Source of the DNA: Diphasiastrum complanatum
Taxonomy: Eukaryota > Streptophyta > Lycopodiopsida > Lycopodiales > Lycopodiaceae
DNA: 64,000 nt
Direction of reading: 5' to 3'
Assembly: GCA_029204225.1 (NCBI GenBank)
Contig: MU831961.1
Coordinates: 30,341-94,340 of the forward strand
Part shown: in pieces, positions 56,076-64,000 of the stretch
Position numbering within the stretch: the first letter of the stretch is position 1
Layout of the letters: each line of letters begins with the position of its first letter
Notes under the pieces: model-generated
Told to the model about the DNA's origin: nothing
The model's database searches: none
The model's input: only the letters and a program-made list of their open reading frames with translations
Position numbers and translations under genes: made by a program

Positions 56076-57964
56076 CTCTCTGGCTGCAAGATGGGCAGCT
56101 GCAGGAACTATCCAATCCGGTCCATGAGCTCATATACCAGTCCAAGTGTCGACCCCTCGCTGTCAGCCATGCGGAGCACAATGTAAAGTGGTCGAAGCAG
56201 TCCTGACAATGTTTGTGCATCCCTCCAAAACTGGTCTCCCCTCACCGTGGAAGAAAAGTGCTCCCCATCCTCAGTGCGCGGAAATGTATTGGCACACCAA
56301 AGATTACTGGCAACCATCTGTAGAAGCTGCGCCCTGCACCTGATCAGACGATCGATGACCACCAAGTCGAATGCAAAGCGTGTGGGGGCTGGCTTACGGA
56401 GGTCTAGATGGCTGAACACCCGGAACATGGCAAGAACACGCCTCTTCCTCGTAACAAAAGTCACCAGGAAGAGGGCCTCACGGACGATGGCTCTAACCCA
56501 GGGAAGTGCACCTATGTCCCTCATCAAAAGGTCTATGCCGTGCGCGGCACAGGGGGTATGAACAATGTGAGGGAACTCGGCCTCTAGCAGTACACCCATC
56601 TGAATGCAATTCGTGGCATTGTTCGTCACCACTGTGACGACATGCTGTGGGTCTATGGACAGGATGGAAGACCTGATGACATCAAACATGAACTCTGCAG
56701 ATATGACTCTCCCCCCCCTGCTGCAATCCACTGCCCTCAAAAACTGTGTGCCCATGCAGCTGGAGACCAGTATGTTGAGGATCGGCCTCCTCCTGACATC
56801 AGTCCAGCCATCGGACATGATGCTGCAACCGTAAGTGGCCCAGTGGCGACGTAGAGGCTCCATCTCTCTAGACAGTGACTCGACCCTATCCCTCAGCATG
56901 TGTGTGCGGACAACCTCTGAACTAGGGACTCTCCAGCTAGGGCTGACAGACTGTGCAAGGCGGAAGGCCCTTCTGAAAGGCTTGGAGTCGGTGATGGCAA
57001 ATGGAAGGTTCAACTCATAAATCAGGTTGGCCACGGCCTGTGTGGCCTCTCTATCCATGTGCGGCTGATGCGCGCCGCGAATGCTTTGCTGCCTAAGAAC
57101 TCTCCCAGCTGGGCGACGGGTAGCGGACCTCCAGCACGGTGCACCAAACGTGACGGGAATGGATGATGACGCGACAGCCTGGGCACTAGTGGATGCATCA
57201 GCTGTAGACGTGGAATGGGGAGAGTGGGATGCACTGGTCAGGATGGGTGCAGCAGCGTAAGTGGGGTACACTGGTGGAGGGTGGACATCTGGCATGGGAT
57301 ACAAAAACTGCTGGGTAGGGTGGTCATCCAGATGTGAAGGGAGGGAGGAAGGGATCTCCTCAACATCCTGGAAGGCCTCGTCACTGGCATCCGGGGCCTG
57401 CTCCTGCTCGGGAGGCGGAGAGTCCATGAGAAAGTCGTAAACTTGGGGAGTGCGAGCAACAATAGGTGGTGGTGGAACCACAGTGGCAACTGGCGGACGC
57501 GGTGGGACAGGATCCACCGGAATGGGTGCAGATGGGGGTGCGTGAGGAAGAACGGTCTGAGAGGGACGAGGGGCAAAGGGACTGGACGAGGATGCACTCC
57601 CTCTCCTCGTGCGTGGCAGCCAAGCAGGCAGCAACTCGTGGTCAACCACGTAAGGAGCGGTGCAAAACCGAAGAACACCCTCCGAAATGGTGTTCTCCCC
57701 CGCCACAAGACGTGGCCCGTAGGTATCCAAAAGTCGCTGCCTGACGGGAACAGACATGCTGGCACAGGGGGCAGCATTCAGTGTGCCACCATCTCTCGCG
57801 CGTGCGCCGAGTAGGTGACCTTTAAGGCGAGTGAGGGTGGCAACGAACTCTGTCAGGCAATATCGACAGCGCACTATCCTTGCACCGGACTTGTTAGACT
57901 TGTCGGGAACCCGCCTGACAATGTCCACCTCGTCCCACAGATCGGCAAGGTTGAAATGCACCAT
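56076..57964 (-). pseudogene. hAT transposase exon 1: BED finger and catalytic (DUF659-like) region
   Basis: From ATG 57,964: a BED-type zinc finger (MVHFNLADLWDEVDIVRRV, then VRCRYCLTEFVATLTRLKGH with the C-x2-C and His), a Pro/Ser-rich linker, and the core: ITDSKPFRRAFRLAQSVSPS, MSDGWTDVRRRPILN (first catalytic Asp region), VVTNNATNCIQMGVLLEAEF, HTPCAAHGIDLLMRDIG, KPAPTRFAF, and RGDQFWRDAQTLSGLLRPLY. This is the plant hAT type with a DUF659 domain; it cuts and pastes DNA in the nucleus. The frame is open for 618 codons to a TAG at 56,108-56,110, then reads FLQLPILQPER to a good donor (GAGAG followed by gtaagc), so one nonsense mutation interrupts an otherwise intact exon. Confidence 0.88.
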
Positions 57965-58261
57965 CTCTGTAGAAAGGACTGGGGAAAGAAGGCAGAGATC
58001 TCTGTGGGTGCGATAGGAGTCGGAAGGCTTGAAAAAACCACAATAAAGGCCGAAATAGCAATAGCAGGGGAGGACGCGATCAGTGCAATGCGAAGACAGC
58101 CGGGAGGGCGCGGACAGTAGGGCGATGGGCGGACAGCAGGGAGGGCGCGGACAGTAGGGCGACGGGCAGGGAGAGAGATGAAGCGAGGGGGGGGGGGATT
58201 AGGTTAAAAAAAATACAATAATATAATAAATATTAGAAAATATTATATACTAAAAAATATT

Positions 58262-58368
58262 AAATATTGTGGTACCGCGGATTAGTATGGATCCGCGGTA
58301 CCACACTGGATCCGCGGTACCGGGATCCGCGGATCCTGGTACCGCTGGATCTATGATATATATATATC
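58262..58368. repeat. Outer hAT terminus with GGTACC/GGATCC words
   Basis: GGTACCGCGG, GGATCCGCGG (several times) and GGTACCGGGATCC are followed by CTATGATATATATATATC. The last 18 bp pair with the terminus at the palindrome centre (GATATATATATATCATAG), so this is the terminal inverted repeat of the right-hand element. Confidence 0.75.
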
Positions 58369-58461
58369 TCATTGTCTTTCTTTTCAAAGATATCACTTCA
58401 CATTCCATATTCAATCTATGATTCTATTGTCAACTTACTATACTCTCCTCAGTAGACTCTT

Positions 58462-59442
58462 GCTCTAATGCTTAGTTGCCCGTTCCGGAACGGAACGGGG
58501 CTCCCAAAAAAAAATTAAAAAAATACGTTTTTTTACAAAGAAAAAAAATACATATCCTGAGAGTTGATAGACAACGGGCAACTAAATACGGGCAATCAGT
58601 GTGTGTCATCAGTTTAAGACTGAGCATGGAGGCGGGTGTCAATACAGATTTTGCTGGGATTCTGCGGAAAAACGTAGTAGGCGGAAAACGTAGTGAGAGT
58701 TGATAGACAACGGGCAACTAAATACGGGCAATCAGTGTGTGTCATCAGTTTAAGACTGAGCATCGAGGCAGGTGTCAATAGAGATTTTGCTGGGATTCTG
58801 CAGAAAAACATAGTAAGCGGGAAAACATAGCAATCAGATAACCAGATTAAGGAACACACCCGTTTCAAATATCTAGCAGATTGAGGCTGATGCATTGGTT
58901 CGATTGCATTTGGATTATACAGAAACTCCTGGGCCGGGCCTCAAAATTCAAACGACCGATTGACTCAGGATTGTCCAAAACAAAGCAAATACGTGGTTAC
59001 AAACATATTTCTGATTCAAATCCTAAGATACATAGCGTGGCTCAGACAGCGATTCTAGCTCGGATATATGTAACGTGGCAGATAGCGATTCTAGGATTAA
59101 CGTGAGCAGCAGTCAGAGAAGATAGCAATTCTAGGATCAACATGTTTGTTAAAATCGATTTCTTTGTTTTAAATTTACACATCATTGATTTCAAAACAAT
59201 GATTTCAAATCGATTTCTGATCTGTAGCGTCCCTCAATGCATTATAAAGCGTCCCTCAATATATTATCAAGAAGGAAGATCGCCAGTTCTGAATATCACG
59301 TCCAGCAGGTGGCATTTTGATCTGGTTTTTTTTTTTCATTAAAAAAAACGTTCCGACCCACAGTACGTTCCGGAACATACGGAACGGACGGAACGGAACG
59401 TTCCGACCCATTTTGGTCGGAACGGGCTTCTAAGCTCTAATG
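58462..59442. mobile_element. 963-bp TIR element with GGAACG word ends and 9-bp target duplication
   Basis: The element spans 58,471-59,433, flanked by GCTCTAATG on both sides (58,462-58,470 and 59,434-59,442). The left end CTTAGTTGCCCGTTCCGG pairs with the right end CGGAACGGGCTTCTAA. Inside each end are arrays of CGTTCC/GGAACG words (GTTCCGGAACGGAACGG left; CGTTCCGGAACATACGGAAC right) next to A/T homopolymers. The interior has a tandem duplication and no gene. A 9-bp duplication points to the Mutator-like group. Confidence 0.78.
58559..58830. repeat. Two tandem copies of a 136-bp unit
   Basis: The unit starts GAGAGTTGATAGACAACGGG at 58,559 and again at 58,695. The copies differ at a few positions (for example CATGGAGGCGGG versus CATCGAGGCAGG). 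It lies inside the 963-bp TIR element. Confidence 0.9.
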
Positions 59443-59779
59443 TAATGCATTGTAAAATGCTTTCCACTAGTTAAAGAGTAGGTTTTATGTTGTTAGTCTT
59501 GACAATGTTGAATTTGCATCAAATATCGGCACATTTCGACTTTTTAAAACTTCAGTAACTTTGGTGTGGTATTTTGAAACTTTTTTAATTTTTTCTTCCG
59601 ACAACAAGGCACTTTAGTTGCACTTTGAAGCTTTCCATGTGGATACCTAGAATCTCTTTACTCAATGTCTCGACTACAATAGGTCATTACTGTCTTGACA
59701 GTTTGTTGATCAACTATCTACACTTCATGCATTGGGTTTCCATTGTTCATCAATCGTGATACCTTTCTTTGAGGAACAA

Positions 59780-61420
59780 TATGCCATGAAGAATTGAGAA
59801 AAATTGGCTCCAATCAAAGAATCAACATTGTGGATCAAGCATTGGCATCAAGGATGACTACATTCAAGGAGGTGAGGCCACGGTGGACCTAATGCAAATC
59901 CAAGACAAAATGCCAATTTTCAGGAGCAAAAGAAAGAAAATTGTTTCAATTGCAGAAAAGCAAGACATCATTCACCCAAAGGTCAATCAAAGTACCAATT
60001 AGCCACAAAAAATCGAATGAGAGTTGAATGTTTCCATTGAGAAAAAGTAGGGCATGTGGAAGCCCAATGCGGGATGAAGCAATTTGCACAATGTGACGAA
60101 GAGATAAAGAAAATGATCAAGGACCAAATATGAATGCCTACCAAGCAAGTACTTTCGTTGACCAAGATGCTGAAGAAACTAGAGAGAATACAACCTATGC
60201 ACTAATTTCCAAGAATAAAGACAATTTAGGTGATGAATGGTATGCTGACTTAGAGCTTCATCACATATGACCTCACAATTTAGGTGATGAATGGTATGCA
60301 AACTTGAGAGCTTCATCATGCTGCAAATCAGGGTGGCCTAGAGCATGAAAAAACACAATTCTAGACACCAAAGTTTAGTGGAAGCTTGAGGATCTTGGAT
60401 CTAATAAGCCCACAAGTTGCCACGAGGTTTAAAAGACCTCATGCAACACCATGCATTGACATGCAAGAACGTTTAAGCAACATGCAAGCTCATGCAACAA
60501 CATGCAATGACATGCACTAGAAAAATCAGATCCAGATTGACTTCTAATTGCTTCTACTCATAAGGAATGACAGAGCCTATGCAATAGAAATCTTGTGTAA
60601 TTGATTTCATTCAATTCTGACTATCCACTGAGGAGAAATGAAGGAACAAACAAATCAAATCCAGCGCCCAATCAGATCTGAATGATGGCTGTTCTGGTCA
60701 TGGAAACACTTTGATTGAAACTAGAAAGCATAGGAATGGTAGCGCCCTCCTCCAAGGATCAGTATGCAACTGTCATCGAAATCTGATGAGAGGAGAGGGA
60801 GAAACATGTAAAAGATCAGATCAGATCCAACTGCGACCTACAAATATTCAGATCAAGGAGACAATGAAAAATGATGAAGATGGAAGATGATTCCATTCAA
60901 CACACTGTCCAACTCGAGGAGACTATTAAATAGAATTTGAGTATGTACAATCACTGGCATGCAATTGCCAAGTGTCAGAATATTCATGCATGCTATGCTA
61001 GGTGGCAAATTAACTTGTTCTCCCCCATGCACATGTGCATGGGGGGCTACCAAACTCAAGTGGGTATGTGGCATCATCATGCAAGAAGGCCCTCCAGGAG
61101 TTTGGTGCTAAGAAATTTTGCCTAAGTTTACTTGGGCCTTAAAAACTTCGGCCCCAAATAAAACCATGTGCTATGTTTTATTTATTTAAGTAGGTTTATA
61201 TTTCAACACATCACATATGACCTCACATTGTGAATGGTTCTCATCATACAAAAGTGCAAGTATTGATGGGAAAGTGGTGCTTCGTGAGAAGCACCCAGGA
61301 GATCAAAGGGCACGAAAGCATGCCAATTCACCTGGATCGAGACAAGAAAGGTATATTGAAAAATACCTTATTCATACCTGGTCTTGCATAGAATTTGTTG
61401 TTCGTTGGATGCATAGTTGA
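59780..61420 (+). pseudogene. Decayed copia gag-protease region, split by a solo LTR
   Basis: The plus strand shows remains of a gag zinc knuckle (EKVGHVEAQCGMKQFAQC near 60,040-60,090) and DEWYAD (60,234-60,251), which should continue into the protease SGASSHMTSHCEWF motif. The motif is cut: SS lies at about 60,315, the 890-bp solo LTR follows, and HMTSHCEWFSSYKSASIDGK resumes at 61,210. A 65-bp segment (TTAGGTGATGAATGGTATGC onwards) is duplicated just before the insertion. This was originally gag-PR of a copia element. Confidence 0.65.
60314..61213 (+). repeat. Solo LTR with 5-bp target duplication
   Basis: The inserted segment 60,319-61,208 (890 bp) starts TGCTGCAAATCAGG and ends TTATATTTCAACA. 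CATCA flanks both sides (60,314-60,318 and 61,209-61,213). TG...CA ends and a 5-bp duplication are typical of LTR retrotransposons, and there is no internal coding region. An AATAAA at about 61,157 fits an LTR polyadenylation signal. Family unknown. Confidence 0.7.
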
Positions 61421-61699
61421 TAACAATTTGCATAGTCCAGTTTTATAAAGACAATTTTTTTATCAAATACATGCATAAGAATTTCAAAGAGATGAGTTAG
61501 GGCTAATTGGTAGTTATACAATCAACAAGCTTTCATGACACAGAAGAATGATCAGTCAAGGTTATGGCATGATTGTCATGGTCATCTGAAACTACATTAG
61601 CCCCAAATTATTGCGTGATTAGGAGATGTTCAGGAGTTAACCGCAGATTGAGGGTGAACCAAGAGTAAACGAAGCTTTTATCGACGTCAAGCTTCATCG

Positions 61700-61885
61700 T
61701 AGCTGATTTCCTACAGAAGGGGCCTATTGTGCAAAGGCACCATAGGAACTGATTCACAATGATCTACGAGAACCATCTCAACACAATTCATTGGTACTTA
61801 AATATACTTCATTGATGATTCTTCTAGAAAGGCCTGGATTTATTTCATGAAGATCCCAAGCACAAGTCAAGCTATCATTTAGCCA
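61700..61885 (+). pseudogene. Copia integrase fragment
   Basis: The plus strand has YFIDDSSRKAWIYFMK at about 61,810-61,857, corresponding to the first catalytic Asp region of copia integrase (FIDD-SR--W-Y). The surrounding sequence is too decayed to read. Confidence 0.6.
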
Positions 61886-62049
61886 AAACTTGTGAGGGAG
61901 ATAGAAGCATCATCATCCATACTGTGAACAATGTTGATAATCCGTCTAACAAAAAGTTTAAAATTATTATCCTTCAACTACATGACTTTGGATCCTTGGT
62001 TGGGTTGGATGAGAAATGATTCTCAGGTTAATCACATAAGTCTAAAGAA

Positions 62050-62160
62050 CTCACTACAATGGAATAAAGGAGGTGGGGCGCTAGTCCTCCTTATATAATT
62101 TCTAGTAGCCTTAGCAAAAGCTAAAAGCATAAAGCAAAAAGCTTGTTCTAATCTTAGTTC
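62050..62160 (-). repeat. Copia LTR fragment
   Basis: Shares ACAATGGAAT-AA-GAGG, CCTCCTTATAT-ATTTCT and GCTAAAAGCATA with the LTR at 18,057-18,507. Only about 110 bp are recognisable. Confidence 0.5.
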
Positions 62161-63060
62161 CTATACTTGGTGATTTTCCTCAACTTCAAGATTCTAAATT
62201 TTCTTCATGATGAAATGTTGTTGAACTTCAACACATTTTGATATGTTGTGAAAAACCAGATTCTTTGCCAACTTGATGCAACTCTGGTTATCACACTGAA
62301 GTACTATAGGTGTTTCTTGTTCCATATGAAGATCGTGTAGAATCCTTCATAACCAAATTGCCTCGCATGCTGCACTTGTAGTAGCTCAGTACTTTGGCTC
62401 TGTAGATGACAATGCAACGGTAGGTTGTTTCTTTGAACTCCAAGATATAGAACCTGATCAAAAATTTAAAACATACCCTGTAGTCAATCTTCGATCCTTC
62501 TTTCGTAAGCTTACACCCACAATTATATGGAGTTGAGACAGGTTTGCTTTTTGACATCCCAAATTTTTCAAGAAGTTCATGTGCATACTTAGATTGAGAA
62601 ATAAATAGTCCATGTGCTACTCATCAACATACATCACTACAACAACAATCTGATTATCTTTTACATAACATAAAGTGTATGAAAGCCAAGCTCCTCAAAG
62701 TATGGGTGCTTGCGTAAATCTGTACAATGCCTTGTCCAACTTGCAAACCTTGTCTTCCTGTCCTGCTAATATGTATCCCTCTAGCTTCTCCATATAGACT
62801 TCGTCCTCTAGCCAGTCAGGAATCCGCTCTTATCATCCATTTGTTGGATATCCCAACCAAACTGAGCTGCCAATGACAAAATTGCCCTCATAACAATCAA
62901 CTCAACAACCGGTGCAAAAGTCTCTTCATAGTCAATCCCTTTTTGCTGAGCATACTCTTTTGCAACCAACCTTGCATTATGTTTGTCTATAGAACCATCT
63001 GATTTATACTTAGTTCTATAGATCCAATTGCATCCAATTGCCTTCTTACCTATAGGTGAC
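62160..63060 (-). pseudogene. Copia reverse transcriptase / RNase H fragment
   Basis: On the minus strand from 63,060 down: the RT start (WIYRTKYKSDGSIDKHNA, LVAKEYAQQKGIDYEETFAP, then LAAQFGWDIQQMD) is readable with stops. It is followed by the region ending MSKSKPVSTPYNCGCKLTKE and then RNase H remains near 62,400. The order is that of a minus-strand copia 3' half. Many stops. Confidence 0.75.
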
Positions 63061-63500
63061 TAAACAAGCCTCCAAGTCATATGCTCATTTACCTAAGGAC
63101 ATGAGAAGCAAGTTGGATTCAAAGGCAATAAAGGGTTTGATGCTAGGATATAATGATATGACATTGAAGGAAAGAAAATCATTATAAGCAGGGATGTTAT
63201 CTTTGATGAGATGGGATCTTAAAAAGATACTGACATATCTTGTGACAAGGAAAAAGATGATGGTATTATTTTACGGTGAATTTGAATCAACACATGAATT
63301 GCCTAGACCAACTTATTTGCCTACAGACAAAGCCTCGATAGAGACAAGAAAGAGGAAAGAGAGGTCAAGTACATGGGATATTTATTCACCTCCAACTTCA
63401 TCGGGCAAGAAGCTTCTACAACCGTTTACTAGAAAGTTACTTAGGTGGTACTACCAGACTATCAAAGATGGAGTTATCTGAAACAAGGTGAGGGAGAGTC
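63061..63500 (+). pseudogene. Copia integrase-RT linker fragment, plus strand
   Basis: LDSKAIKGLMLGYNDMTLKE is followed by SLMRWD (a decayed DV-FDE block), PPTSSGKKLLQPFTRKLLRW and YYQTIKDG. This matches the linker after integrase in the copia element at 22.6 kb (FLGYDEEEKAYRLYN, KKLPRWYCETIQDS), in the opposite orientation to its neighbours. Confidence 0.65.
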
Positions 63501-63699
63501 ACATAAACCGGGAGCTCGCAGACCAGCAAGGCTTGACAAGTAGCATAAAGATCAAGATCAGGAACTACATGGGATCAGCATGAGAATGAAGATGTCCAAT
63601 TTGCATTTATGGCTACGAGGATCCATCTACTTTCAAGAAAGCTGAAAAAAAGGATATTTGAAGGAAAGCTATGGGCAAAGAGTACAATTCAACTCCCAA

Positions 63700-64000
63700 A
63701 CACTCCCAATGACTTACACTAGGTTTCTCACGTATATAAGCTTCTTCTCGAGTTTGATTCTCTACCGTGTTAGTAGGACTTTGATTCAAAAAAATAAACT
63801 ATTGTTTTAACTGCTTCACCCCAAAATGAATTTGGAAGATTCTTACTCTTAAGCATGCTCCTAGCAGTTTCCACAATAGAACGATTCTTTCTCTCCATTT
63901 TGTTGAGGCACTTCCGTACTTGCAGATTGCCTCTTTATACCATTGTCGTTGCAAAACATTTGAAATTTTGTAGAAAGAATAATCTCCCCCTGTATCTAAA
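63700..64000 (-). pseudogene. Copia integrase fragment, minus strand
   Basis: The minus strand from 64,000 reads FQMFCNDNGIKRQSASTEVP, then QQNGE, corresponding to the integrase core end (F-EFC-E-GIKRQ-S---TPQQNGVVERKNR). It is frameshifted afterwards. Cut by the window edge. Confidence 0.7.

Larger units (their letters stand above)
52433..58368 (-). mobile_element. hAT element, nearly full length, right arm of the inverted repeat
   Basis: A 5.9 kb element on the minus strand. Its 5' terminus is at about 58,368 (CTATGATATATATATATC plus GGATCCGCGG words) and its 3' terminus is at the palindrome centre (CATAGTGGCACGTGG). Transposase exons run 57,964-56,076, 55,961-55,616, 55,536-55,375 and 55,272-53,629. 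The 3' end from about 54,720 to 52,433 mirrors the left-hand element. The accessory ORF is deleted near 53,115. Three in-frame stops make this copy defective. An 8-bp target duplication could not be found, because the inner end lies in (AT)n. Confidence 0.8.

Overview
This 64 kb window is nuclear DNA from a land plant with a large, transposon-rich genome. Plant-type copia and gypsy retrotransposons with Met-tRNA primer sites, a BED/hAT transposon with plant-style introns, (CT)n-tailed LINEs and a conserved plant RNA-binding gene with introns up to 16 kb all point that way. Gymnosperms and some early angiosperms have introns this long, but the species cannot be named from the sequence. There is no prokaryotic or organellar signature.

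Only one host gene is recognisable. It is on the minus strand and runs from at least 48,667 down to 5,904, with more exons beyond both ends. Ten coding exons (1,357 bp) with matching splice phases encode an RS-rich region, a coiled coil and an acidic C-terminal motif. Together they match the plant family of CCCH zinc-finger proteins typified by rice C3H13. The zinc-finger exon was not found and probably lies to the right of the window. Three introns of 7.9, 12.9 and 16.0 kb, and the upstream intron of at least 15 kb, are filled with transposons. Two introns use GC-AG boundaries.

Layout from left to right: a decayed gypsy reverse transcriptase (1-0.7 kb); a gypsy 3' end with LTR (5.2-5.6 kb); the 3' exons of the host gene (5.9-11.5 kb); the 16 kb intron with LINE fragments, copia remnants, one long LINE ending in (CT)n, a truncated copia with an inserted TIR element, and a deleted LINE ending in (CT)n (11.5-27.5 kb); an exon at 27.6 kb; the 12.9 kb intron with an old LINE split by a gag-only LTR retrotransposon, an RT-deleted copia with LTR, a decayed hAT and another LINE fragment (27.7-40.5 kb); an RS exon at 40.6 kb; the 7.9 kb intron with three LINEs head to tail, each starting inside the (CT)n tail of the one before, then a prohibitin pseudogene (40.6-48.5 kb); an RS exon at 48.6 kb; and the upstream intron with small GC-rich TIR elements, two hAT elements tail to tail as a giant inverted repeat, a 963-bp TIR element and copia debris containing a solo LTR (49-64 kb).

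The most unusual signals are (i) LINEs that end in, and insert into, (CT)n microsatellites; (ii) the hAT palindrome, whose elements carry AT-hook/proline-rich transposase tails and, in one copy, a second oppositely oriented 115-codon gene; and (iii) several small TIR elements whose ends are arrays of short self-complementary GC-rich words. All coordinates were derived by eye from the sequence and a six-frame translation. Family assignments rest on motif recognition, not on database searches.
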